From contig JAQISU010000163.1 in the NCBI GenBank assembly GCA_029339505.1, forward strand, positions 1,426,001 to 1,490,000: a stretch of DNA of 64,000 bases, in the 5' to 3' direction. Numbering within the stretch: position 1 is the first letter of the stretch; each line of letters begins with the position of its first letter. This document shows positions 1-8,591 of the stretch, piece after piece. The stretch is from Unio delphinus (Eukaryota > Mollusca > Bivalvia > Unionida > Unionidae). The position numbers and the translations under genes are program-made. The notes beneath the pieces are model-generated. The model did not search any database. It was given only the letters and a program-made list of their open reading frames with translations, and had not been told where the DNA came from.

Positions 1-38
1 ACAAAATCAAAGATTTTACAATCCGGAGATGTTTTTAA

Positions 39-404
39 AAAAAACGAGGAGGTGATATCGCAGCCAAATTGGCAAAGCTCCCTGGAACCCCATGGGCAAA
101 GTACCCCGGAGAAAAGCACCTTCCAGGATATAGCTACTGTGGAACGGGAACCAGACTTGATATCAGACTCAATGATCAAAATCAGTCCCGACCCGGTGAA
201 GAACCAATAAACGCCATTGATAAGGCCTGTCACCTTCATGATGTTGCTTATAAAAGCAGCAATTTGCAGCAGAGGCATCTCGCGGATGTGAAATTAATTC
301 ATGCGTTAAATGCTATTCCTGATAAATCCTTCAAAGAAAAATTGGCTTCATTTTTAATAAAATCGGCTATGAAAAGTAAATTGATGTTAGGTGCCGGTAA
401 TTAA
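39..404 (+). CDS. Phospholipase A2-domain virion protein, adintovirus/parvovirus type (N-terminus uncertain)
   Basis: A small protein with the hallmarks of the phospholipase A2 domain that parvoviruses and adintoviruses carry in virions, where it is thought to open the endosomal membrane during entry. Visible are LPGTPWAKYPG, a glycine-rich calcium-loop-like stretch (YCGTGTRLDIRL) and the catalytic motif DKACHLHDVAY with the His-Asp pair. A stop (36-38) lies just upstream and no ATG opens the frame; TTG at 69 is the first start-like codon. A second open frame runs from base 1 into a run of eight A (37-44). The relative at 53227-53595 has ten A at the same place, so the N-terminal region is probably encoded upstream in another frame. 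It lies just before the integrase on the same strand; in the second copy it is divergent from the packaging ATPase. Domain call is strong, start is not. Confidence 0.85.
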   Translation, partial: KKRGGDIAAKLAKLPGTPWAKYPGEKHLPGYSYCGTGTRLDIRLNDQNQSRPGEEPINAIDKACHLHDVAYKSSNLQQRHLADVKLIHALNAIPDKSFKEKLASFLIKSAMKSKLMLGAGN

Positions 405-408
405 TAAT

Positions 409-1354
409 ATGGAATCAATTTATTATTCCCCAAGAGGATACTGGAGGGGTAAATCATCAGTCCATAAACTCGCTAGTGCTGCAAAAGTGAAAAAAAACCA
501 CTGCGGCTAATTGGTTATCCAAACAGGCACTATGGCAAATTTATCTACCACCGCCTAAATAAATTCAATTCTCGCATTTTGATGTGACCGCTCCTAATGA
601 AGTTCATCAGGCTGATATATTATTTCTGCCACATGATCGTGGTTACAAATACGCTTTAACCGTAGTTGATATTGCAAGTCGATACAAAGAAGCAGAACCG
701 TTAAAAACAAAATCAGCCACTGAAGTCGCTTCTGCATTTGAAAGGATTTATCGACGAGGTCCTCTGCACTGGCCAAATCTATTGCAGGTTGATCCTGGCA
801 AGGAATTTCAGGGTGCAGTGTTATCTACAATGAAACATCATAATGTCACCATACGACGAGGGCATACTGCGCTACATCGCGATCAGGCCATTGTAGAACG
901 ATTTAATCGGACGATTGCTGAGCGGTTATTTGGATATCAATACGCAAAAGAATTCATCCAAGAAAAAAGATCCCGTGAATGGGTTAAAAGATTACCATCT
1001 GTGATTACTGCACTGAATAACGAGATTACTAGAACAATCAACATGAAACCTATCAACGCGATTAAAAAGAAGTCAATACCCGTACAACCACAAAAAGATT
1101 TCAAAGAACCAATTCTTCATAGTAATGTCACTGTTAGGTACTTATACGAACCAGGAGAGCTTGAAGAGGGTAGAAAAAGGGCTACTGATCCTATTTGGAG
1201 TGTTACTGCACACAAGATATCTAGTATAACACGATCAACTGGTAGACCTCCAGTCTATAAACTGGATTCAACTGCCCCTCAAGGAGGATTTACTCGACAA
1301 CAACTACAGGTAATTCCCGAGGATACTCAATTGCCACCGCATGGTCTTAACTAG
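409..1354 (+). pseudogene. Retroviral-type (DDE) integrase of the adintovirus-like element, broken N-terminus
   Basis: Integrase expected to join the element's ends to host DNA. The DDE core is readable: first Asp in HQADILFL, second in LQVDPGKEFQG, and the Glu in IVERFNRTIAERLFGYQYA. A chromo-like or SH3-like C-terminal region follows (RATDPIWSV, PVYKLDS, GGFTRQQL). The uninterrupted frame is 584-1354 (256 aa, GTG-initiated). The gene appears to begin at the ATG at 409 (starts MESIYYSPRGYW), because the second copy near 53642 starts the same way. Between them the frame changes in an eight-A run (490-497) and meets an in-frame TAA (560-562). The catalytic core is intact, so this is either a recently broken gene or a locus with sequence errors. 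It is followed tail-to-tail by the replication block. Confidence 0.85.
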
Positions 1355-1628
1355 CACCGTTGCGTCTATTGCACTCAAGACAAGTCAACATCACATTGTT
1401 TCTGACATGACCGAGATTGTTATTTTTTCTGTCTACGGTGAATTGGCGAGGATCCTTATCCGAATACTGCCAACGCATTATACAATTGCAACTCGCGCAG
1501 TGATTATTCTGTTGTTGTTTCAGCGTAATTATTAATTTAGCATTAATATCAAATTCTCGTTGTTTTTTTTTGTCCTGTTGTTTGTAACCGGAGAGTTTTT
1601 TTATTAATGATGCTAACATCAATATCAC
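1347..1628 (-). pseudogene. HNH-type zinc nuclease domain at the end of the polymerase-helicase block
   Basis: A 93-residue open frame with an HNH/zinc motif: CASCNCIMRW, then DRKNNNLGHV, then NVMLTCLECN, giving two Cys pairs around a central D-R/G-H segment. The family usually cuts DNA or binds DNA structures. Its first 27 codons overlap the end of the helicase frame (1549-1628) in another phase. The two frames encode similar Lys-rich linkers around runs of seven and eight A (1563-1605), so I infer that the HNH domain was the C-terminal part of the same long polypeptide as the helicase. It meets the integrase tail-to-tail at 1347-1354. The motif is clear. Whether it is a separate protein or a domain is inferred. 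Confidence 0.7.
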
Positions 1629-2585
1629 TTATTGTTGTGTCATTATCATCGAAAACAACTCTTCGAAGTTGATTTATTTTTCGTACTCTGGATACTGAGA
1701 GATAGACTAAATTCGACCATTCGATGTGGTTATCCACCATCCAAACAATTGTATCCGATATAGTCAATCCCTGTGAAGAGTGTATTGTTGCTGCGTATCC
1801 TAGCGTCCGCGGGGATTTATTAGCACGCAATGCATTTTCGACGACGCTGATATCAACCAGTACAATATCATTTAATACGAGAATTTGTTTTTCACTCTGT
1901 CCTGGAATATCAACTTCAATGTTCTGTTTTCGTGTATCCGATGGCCTATAACAAAGGGGTACTGGAAGCGTTGCAAATTTTTCTTTATGCTATTGAAATA
2001 ACTTCATCTGAAGTGTATCCCTGACTATTTTTCTACTTGCAATTATCAAATCATTTGGTCTCCATGTTTCCCAGAAATCATTCATTGGAGTTTCTGAAAT
2101 CACTTCACGCGCTATTTCGCATTGGATTCTATCCGGTTGTAATCTAATTAGTTTCTTAAATTCTCGTAATCGTTCATCAAGTGATCTATAATCAGTGGTG
2201 ATTTCTTCATAATAGTCTACAAAACCCCTTAGCCATTCATGTGGAGATGCACCGACAAATGGTGGTGGTTGGCCGTGATCACCGCACATGACGACTTTTG
2301 TGTTTTTGTTTAACAACCACTCAAGAAATGTTTGTAATACATCTAATGACACTGTGCATATTTCATCCCAAATTATGATTTCTGGAATGAATTTATCACC
2401 CATACGCTCAGGAGTCCATTTGTCACCCTTCCATCGAAAGAAACTGTGGTAAGTGCAAGCATTTACCCCTCGCTGTATCATCTCTCTGGCGAGTCTGTGA
2501 GTCGGTGTTAGCACAATCATGGTTGACCGACGAAATAATTCAATTGCACGAGTTGTCTTTCCTGACCCCCACAACCGTTTAAATA
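1549..2585 (-). pseudogene. SF1 (Pif1/RecD-like) DNA helicase domain, with one in-frame stop
   Basis: ATP-dependent DNA helicase, probably unwinding the element during replication. Reading leftward: Walker A with GSGKTTRAIELF (~2545-2580), IVLTPTHRLA (motif Ia), IIWDEICTV (Walker B, ~2365), MCGDHGQPPPF (motif III, GDxxQxPP), then YAATIHSSQG (motif V, ~1790) and LVYLSVSRVR (motif VI, ~1700). The same phase runs from 2574 to 1549 with a single TAG near 1990 dividing it into 194 aa and a C-terminal piece. Walker A sits on the junction with the polymerase frame, which ends in the same residues in another phase at a G run (2568-2572). In the second copy the polymerase end and Walker A are in one continuous frame (55795-56124), so helicase and polymerase were one polypeptide. 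Confidence 0.85.
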
Positions 2586-5298
2586 AACTGTCTTGTATCT
2601 ACATACTGGATCAGATACCGGTGGTGCATTAGAAAATTCTGATTGAATTTCAATACGGTTACAACAAAGATATTTATCATCCATGGCAACGTCTGCGGAT
2701 TCACAATACTCATGTAGCATCTCCTTTTTAAATCGCCAACGCCCCCAATTTTCTTCGGGATCTGTGAATGCCGCTACAGCTGATTTGTACTTATTGTGTA
2801 TATACATCGAATCAGTGGCCACTCTAACCGCGGTATTAGGAAATCTATTTATCATAGAAAATAGATTAATAGAAGCATAGGCTAGCATTGAACTTCTCAA
2901 ATATGTATACTGGGAATTATATCCATCACAGTAGGTAACAACCGTACCTAATTTCTCACCATTGGATAGAAAAGCATCCTTACGGGATACAAGTTTTCCC
3001 TGTTTCATTAAATCCGTTACAATAAAATCGTATTCAGCGATATCTATGATCAACCGCGAAGAATATTTTGCATTGTCGTATCGTCCACCCTGGGTAAATT
3101 TACCGATTATTCTTCGTCCAAAATCTTTTGCTTGTTCTTTTTTAATTTCAAATAACTTCTTAGACCGATTCATGATTTGTTCTTCATTGAAATCAGGGAA
3201 TTGTTTTCGCTGTTCGCTGATTATTCTATCTAAATCGGGTTGTGGTAGCCAAACTTCTTTCTGAGCTCGATAGCATATAATAGCCTCGGAAACAATCAAC
3301 GATATTAGCATACCACAATCAATCATATATCTCAATAGCACTATTGGCATCCAGTGTTTTTCAGATAGGTGTCTACCGAGCCAAACATAACTACACGGAT
3401 GTAACCCTGTAGCTAATTCGAATGATATCACACGAGCGAATCCGGTTAAATCAAAATCAGGTAATGGTCCATTAATCGCAACACGAGTCATTTCATGCGT
3501 GGGGTGTCCAAATCGTTTGAAGTACTCAGCACATTCCCCATATCCGAGAAAACTTCCGGGATAACACGCGGCTATATCAATTGAAATCATACCATCACGT
3601 GAGTATTTCGTATTCCACAGTCCTCCATGACCAAATTCGACGCAACTCAATTTAACATCCTCGAGAAAATCACTTCGTGTTGGACGCCATGAGTTTTTTT
3701 CTCTTGCAAAGTGAGCTACCACTGATGGAATAGTAAAACTATCCGTGAGTAGTTTTTCATGGGAATTCTCCGGTGAAAAATCACTAGCGATTTTTCTCAT
3801 TCTGTTATCTAATTCTTCAACGCGATATAATTCACCATTTGGTTTTACAAATTGATCGAATCCTATTTCGGGATCTTCATCACTTCTAAGTAACCACACT
3901 GACACAGGATCATTTACACAACGCATGAATAGCATCGAATAATCTCTCTTCATAGAAAACATCCCCGACGAACTCCTTAGGGATATATTTCACGGTTCTA
4001 TCTCGTGGAAATATTGTTACCGCAGGTGTCCACGCGTGTTTGTTATGATCAATAATCTGTATTGGCGCTCCATTTTTGTTATATTTCGGTTCGTATAAAA
4101 CCTCTCCGGTTATCGTCATAACGGTTATTGGGAATCGTAATGATGTTTCTAATTTAGCTATATCAGAAATCTTTGCACCATGCTGTTTCACAGTCAGTTC
4201 CCATTCGGTTATTTTCCTACGTCGCAGATCAGTTAGTTTATTTCCTCGGGATGCATTTGTGAAGTGTTCTATTATTCGTTCTGCTACACAATTAAGCCCT
4301 GACGAATATTTCATAGGAGCTAGTTTTGCGATATCGGGTTTATCATTTAACGGATATATCCCATAAACCATTGCTGTTACGGGATAAGATCTTTCGTAGT
4401 ATGGCTTATCGATTCCGGTTAGAATTCCTGGTTTGGAATCTCTACTCACAATGACAGCTTTTTTATTCTTGAGGATTGGTTCAAATTTATCCCTAATAAT
4501 CCATTTACCATCGACTTCGATAATGAATTTGATTCGGAAAAAATGCCGTTTTTCCCCAACACGTGAAATTATCACTGCTGCTTTTTCATCATTCATGGTA
4601 GCGTCAACAACACCATCAATTCGAAATGTTGACCAACAATAAGATGCTCCATCACGCTTGAATTCATTAAAACAGTCTCTGATTTTACTAATCATGGCTT
4701 TATCAAGAATTGTATTCTTTGGTGTATTAGAAACTATATCGAGATTGAATTGAGCATCTTTCCAGGGTAATCTCTTGGACGTTTTTTTTGGTTTATCGAG
4801 ATTAAATTTAGGACTAATTTTGTTACGTTTTTTTGGTTTATCGAGATTAAATTTAGGATTAATTTTCAATAATCTCTTAAACTCTTTCATATTTCCGTCT
4901 CTTGGACGTTTGTTACGTTTTTTTGGTTTATCGAGATTAAATTTAGGATTAATTTTCAATAATCTCTTAAACTCTTTCATATTTCCGTCTCTTGGACGTT
5001 TGTTACGTTTTTTTGGTTTATCGAGATTAAATTTAGGATTAATTTTCAATAATCTCTTAAACTCTTTCATATTTCCGTCTCTTGGACGTTTGTTACGTTT
5101 TTTTGGTTTATCGAGATTAAATTTAGGATTAATTTTCAATAATCTCTTAAACTCTTTCATATTTCCGTCTCTTGGACGTTTGTTACGTTTTTTTGGTTTA
5201 TCGAGATTAAATTTAGGATTAATTTTCAATAATCTCTTAAACTCCTTATCAGCATTGAATTCAGCATTTTTCGAAGGCGTTCTCCTTAATTACCTCAT
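2517..5298 (-). pseudogene. Family-B DNA polymerase (Polinton/adintovirus PolB), frameshifted, with N-terminal 30-aa repeats
   Basis: Replicative DNA polymerase of the element. Palm motifs occur in family-B order in the distal frame (2517-3962): motif A ISIDIAACYPGSFL (~3560-3590), motif B-like FGRRIIGKFTQGG (~3090-3130) and motif C VRVATDSMYIHN (~2800-2830). The N-terminal frame (3910-5229, 439 aa) joins it in another phase inside the 3910-3962 overlap. The N-terminus has a basic extension with four copies of a 30-residue repeat (FNLDKPKKRNKRPRDGN core), an exact 90-bp tandem repeat at DNA level. The gene probably begins at the ATG complementary to 5296-5298, but its third codon is TAA; the caller-type start at 5229 is TTG. 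Divergent from the zinc-ribbon gene. Relatives are usually protein-primed; I cannot see the priming residue. Confidence 0.85.
4825..5231 (-). repeat. 90-bp in-frame tandem repeat (about 4.5 copies) in the PolB N-terminus
   Basis: A near-identical 90-bp unit repeats from about 4825 to 5230. Each copy contains TTTTTTTGGTTTATCGAG and TTCATATTTCCGTCTCTTGG. It encodes a strongly basic 30-aa module (KKRNKRPRDGN...KEFKRLLK). Identity between copies is almost complete, so expansion is recent and the phase is kept. Confidence 0.95.
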
Positions 5299-5323
5299 GC
5301 TATAATTAAAACAAGCATTTAAA

Positions 5324-5345
5324 TGAAAGATTTATATATAATGAA
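5324..5345 (+). promoter_or_regulatory. TATA-type start element abutting the zinc-ribbon ATG
   Basis: TTTATATATAATG directly touches the inferred start codon (ATG 5341). The related zinc-ribbon gene of the satellite-like element has TTTTATATACAATG in the same place (start 39633). Shared spacing suggests a promoter or initiator for a very short leader. Inference from two sites. Confidence 0.5.
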
Positions 5346-5745
5346 TCACTGCAAGTGGCTTATGATTGGATCAGTAACCCCGTGTAACAAATCATGCAGA
5401 AATGAGTTTTGTGGGTATCATATGCAAAGCTATCGTCGTGGAAGCCTTGGTCCGTTACCTTGTATTCTATGTGGAGTTGGGGTCAGGGGAAAATCTCAGT
5501 TGTGTCTAAATTGCGGTGGTAAGCGATACAGGGAATTGAAGCGTTATTATGATAAAAGAATAAAAAATGGACAATCAATCAGAAATTATGACCCTGACGC
5601 TGGCAAAGTCAGTATTCTTGACGCTGACAAAGTCAGTATTCTTGACGCTGACAAAGTCAGTATTAAGGATAAAATCATAAGAACCCCTCAAGACTACATT
5701 GAAAGATTCATTATTAAACCAAACAATGAATTAGACAAACAATAG
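5341..5745 (+). CDS. Zinc-ribbon protein of the adintovirus-like element
   Basis: Small protein with two metal-binding parts: an N-terminal Cys/His cluster (HCKWLM, TPCNKSCRNEFCGYH) and a zinc ribbon CILCGVGVRGKSQLCLNCGG. Role unknown; such proteins are common in Polinton-like viruses and may bind nucleic acid or regulate transcription (inference). I prefer the ATG at 5341 over the in-frame ATG at 5323, because a TATA-like motif abuts it and the paralogue at 39633 starts equivalently. The tail holds three copies of an 8-aa repeat (ADKVSILD), a 24-bp tandem repeat (about 5597-5664). First gene of the rightward block and divergent from the polymerase. Its close relative in the 33447-41746 element is one of the links between the two elements. 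Confidence 0.75.
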   Translation: MNHCKWLMIGSVTPCNKSCRNEFCGYHMQSYRRGSLGPLPCILCGVGVRGKSQLCLNCGGKRYRELKRYYDKRIKNGQSIRNYDPDAGKVSILDADKVSILDADKVSIKDKIIRTPQDYIERFIIKPNNELDKQ

Positions 5746-5759
5746 TATTATGTATACGA

Positions 5760-6254
5760 ATGAACCAAGAATTCAGACAACACCCTGTGATCACAAATTA
5801 TGAAGCATCCAGTGATGGTGTTGTAAGAAACCGCAGACTGAAGAAACCAGTTGGTTCTGTGAATAATCAAGGGTACTTGATGTTTACTGTTGGCGGGGAG
5901 AAGAGATATCTTAATCATCGTTTCGTATTTGAATGCTTTTATGGATTGATCGAGGATGATTCTGTCATTGATCACAAGGATTCTAATCCGAAAAACAATT
6001 CTTTATCAAATCTGCAGGCTATCACACAAAGTGAGAATACCAAACGAGGAAAGACTGGCACTTGTTCAAAAAAAGCGAGACCAGTAAAATCTTTGAATAC
6101 AACAACTAACGAAGAAAAAATATTTCAATCATTATATGAAGCCGGTAGGCACTTCGATATTTGTAGAGCCTCAGTACGATTTGTTGCAGAGGGGATTTAT
6201 CGATCGGCTATTTCAAAGGGGACTGGACAGAAAATTCGATTTAGTTACGTCTAA
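5760..6254 (+). CDS. NUMOD4-HNH-NUMOD1 homing-type endonuclease
   Basis: A 164-aa protein with the layout of phage and giant-virus HNH endonucleases. An N-terminal NUMOD4-like stretch (ITNYEASSDGVVRNRR) is followed by the HNH core NHRFVFECFYGLI...VIDHKDSNPKNNSLSNLQAIT with the expected His, His-Lys-Asp and Asn residues. A C-terminal NUMOD1-like helix-turn-helix (EEKIFQSLYEAGRHFDI...ASVRFVAEG) completes it. The family cuts specific DNA sites and often behaves as a selfish gene or excludes relatives. It lies 14 bp after the zinc-ribbon gene. All key residues are present and the frame is intact, so it could be active. No relative is seen in the other two elements here. Confidence 0.85.
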   Translation: MNQEFRQHPVITNYEASSDGVVRNRRLKKPVGSVNNQGYLMFTVGGEKRYLNHRFVFECFYGLIEDDSVIDHKDSNPKNNSLSNLQAITQSENTKRGKTGTCSKKARPVKSLNTTTNEEKIFQSLYEAGRHFDICRASVRFVAEGIYRSAISKGTGQKIRFSYV

Positions 6255-6298
6255 TGCGTCATATTTTTCATTTAGAAATATATCATTATTATAGAATA

Positions 6299-6655
6299 AT
6301 GAATTCTGAAAACATGAATAGCATCATATCCGAGATTTCAAAATTGAAAAGTTGGGATATTGAACTATCAGATGGATTAAATCCGGATCAAATCATGTCT
6401 GATTTTCAGGATATAGAATACGGAGTTAGCACTAACAAGTATATGCTACCAAAGAAGTATGCGCTCATCAAGAGAATTCAGAATTCTATTCGGGACTCTC
6501 TCGCATTTTCCAGTGACGTAAGTGTGTTCGCTCCGTTGTATACCATCGTAGAACGAATACGAAAAGAATTGGGGTACGAATACGAATTGAAAAAAGAGGT
6601 TAATTCTAAAGTTAGAAACCTACGGGCGTTAATTCAAGAAAATGAACAATTTTGA
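6299..6655 (+). CDS. Small helical protein of unknown function
   Basis: A 119-aa acidic to mixed-charge protein predicted to be mostly helical. I place the start at ATG 6299, since the residues before it in the open frame (from 6254) overlap the previous gene and AT-rich DNA directly precedes this ATG. No recognised motif. It sits between the HNH endonuclease and the palindrome module, on the same strand, so it probably belongs to the same early block. Function not assigned. Confidence 0.55.
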   Translation: MNSENMNSIISEISKLKSWDIELSDGLNPDQIMSDFQDIEYGVSTNKYMLPKKYALIKRIQNSIRDSLAFSSDVSVFAPLYTIVERIRKELGYEYELKKEVNSKVRNLRALIQENEQF

Positions 6656-6737
6656 TTGACCATTTATCATTATTTGATTGCCCGACCATTTATCATTATT
6701 TGATTGCCCGACCATTTATCATTTTTTTTAGCCGACC
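6656..6737 (+). repeat. Short direct repeats after the 6299 gene
   Basis: Three tandem copies of a ~29-bp unit built on GACCATTTATCATTATTTGA, separated by TTGCCC; the last copy degenerates into a T run. It lies in the 347-bp gene-free gap before the virion block. Confidence 0.85.
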
Positions 6738-6765
6738 CTCAAGGGATGTTAAAAATCGATGGACG

Positions 6766-6942
6766 ATATGTCGGATTGATCAAAAAAAAAGAATGAAGGA
6801 AGTGTGATATTAATTATTTTTATATACAATTTCCACACTTCCTTCATCATTGATAGAAGCCGTTATAGGATGAACTAACACTTCCACGGTGATGTTAAAA
6901 ATCATCTATGACATGTCTGACATGTAACAAAAAGTGTTTTCG
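6766..6942. promoter_or_regulatory. Palindrome module shared with the satellite-like element
   Basis: Gene-free module with a perfect 14-bp inverted repeat, ATGAAGGAAGTGTG (6793-6806) and its complement (6834-6847), around a 27-nt AT-rich spacer containing TTTTTATATACAA. Left flank: GATATGTCGGATTGATCAA. Right flank: CACTTCC, then TGTTAAAAATCATCT and GACATGTC. The minus strand of 34760-34945 repeats the same order of flanks, spacer and palindrome with different arm bases. It could be a replication origin, a promoter/terminator or a packaging signal; the sequence does not decide. Confidence 0.75.
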
Positions 6943-6974
6943 TCTGTTAGGTCGGATTGAAAAATTGTTTTACA

Positions 6975-7005
6975 ATTGAAAAATTGTTTCTGATTTCAAA
7001 TAATG
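6975..7005 (+). promoter_or_regulatory. Leader motif at virion genes, copy 1
   Basis: A 31-nt sequence ending in the start codon (core AAATTGTTTCTGATTTCAAA, then TAATG) is repeated exactly at 8071-8101, each time abutting the ATG. A looser version (AAAATCGTTCAGATTTCAC) precedes the ATG at 12063. Position and conservation suggest a late-type promoter giving almost leaderless transcripts. Confidence 0.65.
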
Positions 7006-8058
7006 GTCAATGAAGCATTAACAACCCGATTGGCTCGTGAACGACTGGATGCAATCAGGAGATTTGTACCAATTCGTGACTCTGTACGGAATAAACTACA
7101 ACAACGACAACAAGCGCAGACTGACTTTTCTGTGTCAAGTGAACAACTGTTTACTCCGATAACAAGTGCGACCAAAGATGTGAAAAAGTTAACTGAAGCA
7201 GCGATATATGGAGATATTCCTGAGCGAGAACGAGTAAAGAAGGCGCCGCTGCTTGATACGCTTGAAAAGATAGCAGCAGAGACCGGACAAACACACGCAG
7301 GGATACAACAGTTATCCAGTGATATAAAAACTCAGCGCGAGTATGAACGATTAGCTGATATTGATGATTCTGCGCCTGAAACTCAAAGAGTTTCCACACC
7401 TGAACCACAACCTGTTGATGTCGTCACCCCAAGAGGTATTCCCTTTATAGACAAATTCACCGAAGAAGCTATAACAGAAATAAAACAACCTCAATTAATA
7501 AAACTCGAAGATTATGCGGACTTTGGCGTTTTCGCTGTCCAAAAATATTATTCAAGGGGAGAGTTTTTAAAAGACGAGTATAAAAACAATAAAATAAGCC
7601 GAGATGACTGGGTTAATTGGTTGCATAAAATAAACAAGGATATTACTGGTAATTTGAAAAAGGATACAATTAAGTACAGAACTTTTAAGGCAGGAGTTGA
7701 TAGTTATGGTATACAAAAACAACAAGGTCGAGGCCGACAAAGGCAATTACTTGATGATAGTGAGGGCGCAACTGGTACAACTGAGGAAACAAGCGGAAAA
7801 GGATATTCGATTAAAAATCCAAAGGATTTCAACGCTGGAGTCTTTGACTATACCATGACATGTCCTGGTAGTGTTCTCAGTGATATATCACGGTTAGAGG
7901 TTCTCATCGGAGGAAAACGACCCGGAAATAACTCACCGGAAATAATTAATGAAGCAGCTGATATCTGTAGACGATTATTTCAGGGTGGTATCATGGATAT
8001 CAGCACATATCGAGATTTCATTGGCGAGTTAATGGAAAGTGGGTATCATAGTGACTGA
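7003..8058 (+). CDS. Putative minor virion protein
   Basis: A 351-aa protein opening the rightward virion block. The N-terminal third is helical and charged (TTRLARERLDAIRRFVPIRD), the middle is Pro/Glu-rich and a conserved C-terminal domain follows (TCPGSVLSDISRLEVLIGG, then PEIINEAADICRRLFQGGI). LIGGK fits the adenain cleavage pattern (L-x-G-G). A broken relative at 49847-50978 keeps both end domains but has a Lys/Glu/Gln-rich middle, so the centre evolves freely. Position before capsid genes and shared start motif suggest a virion or assembly role; I do not recognise a precise function. Confidence 0.65.
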   Translation: MVNEALTTRLARERLDAIRRFVPIRDSVRNKLQQRQQAQTDFSVSSEQLFTPITSATKDVKKLTEAAIYGDIPERERVKKAPLLDTLEKIAAETGQTHAGIQQLSSDIKTQREYERLADIDDSAPETQRVSTPEPQPVDVVTPRGIPFIDKFTEEAITEIKQPQLIKLEDYADFGVFAVQKYYSRGEFLKDEYKNNKISRDDWVNWLHKINKDITGNLKKDTIKYRTFKAGVDSYGIQKQQGRGRQRQLLDDSEGATGTTEETSGKGYSIKNPKDFNAGVFDYTMTCPGSVLSDISRLEVLIGGKRPGNNSPEIINEAADICRRLFQGGIMDISTYRDFIGELMESGYHSD

Positions 8059-8070
8059 ATTGAAAAGTCA

Positions 8071-8101
8071 ATTGAAAAATTGTTTCTGATTTCAAATAAT
8101 G
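8071..8101 (+). promoter_or_regulatory. Leader motif at virion genes, copy 2
   Basis: Exact repeat of the 31-nt motif at 6975-7005, again ending in the ATG of the next gene. Conserved where flanking DNA is not, so probably cis-acting. Confidence 0.65.
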
Positions 8102-8551
8102 ATCATACATTACAATCATTATAAACCAACCCCCGTCTATGTAGTTAATTCACGGTTTCCAGTTTATAAAGCATACTATGGTGATGGTTTAGGTAATACC
8201 ATTGCGGGGTTATTTGCAAGAATGGCTCCAAAAGTGATGCCGTTGGCTAAACAATTAGGAATGAAAGCAATTGATGTTATTCGTGATAAGGGTATTGGTG
8301 CTGTTGGAGATCTTGCTGGAAAAGCGTTTTCAGCCGCGAAGAATAAAATAACATCATTAGTGAGACGAAAAAAGAAACCGGTACCATTGCCATCTACAGC
8401 AGAAATGCCTGCAAGTGTTAGTAAAATAACAAATAACGCAGTAGATGAAAAACTAACATCATTGGTGACTCCCTTGATAAATCAAGGTGACCAAAATAAC
8501 ATGATAGCAAACATGATAGCAGGAAGTGGCTTTAAAAAAACACGACGATGA
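8099..8551 (+). CDS. Small basic virion/core protein candidate
   Basis: A 150-aa, strongly basic protein. The N-terminal part is aromatic (YNHYKPTPVYVV), then a Gly/Ala-rich amphipathic segment (NTIAGLFARMAPKVMPLAKQLG), a second (IGAVGDLAGKAFSAAKNKI), a cluster RRKKKP, and a C-terminal MIAGSGFKKTRR. IAGSG matches the adenain cleavage consensus (I-x-G-x before G). Composition and position just before the major capsid gene recall adenovirus core or pVI-like peptides. Function is inferred. Confidence 0.6.
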   Translation: MIIHYNHYKPTPVYVVNSRFPVYKAYYGDGLGNTIAGLFARMAPKVMPLAKQLGMKAIDVIRDKGIGAVGDLAGKAFSAAKNKITSLVRRKKKPVPLPSTAEMPASVSKITNNAVDEKLTSLVTPLINQGDQNNMIANMIAGSGFKKTRR

Positions 8552-8591
8552 AATGGAAAATCGCGATTTAGACTCTGATAAATAGAATAAA

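Noticed and set aside
4775..5305. 176-aa plus-strand frame of repeats (FFGLSRLNLGL)
   Set aside because: Shadow of the PolB N-terminal repeat on the opposite strand.
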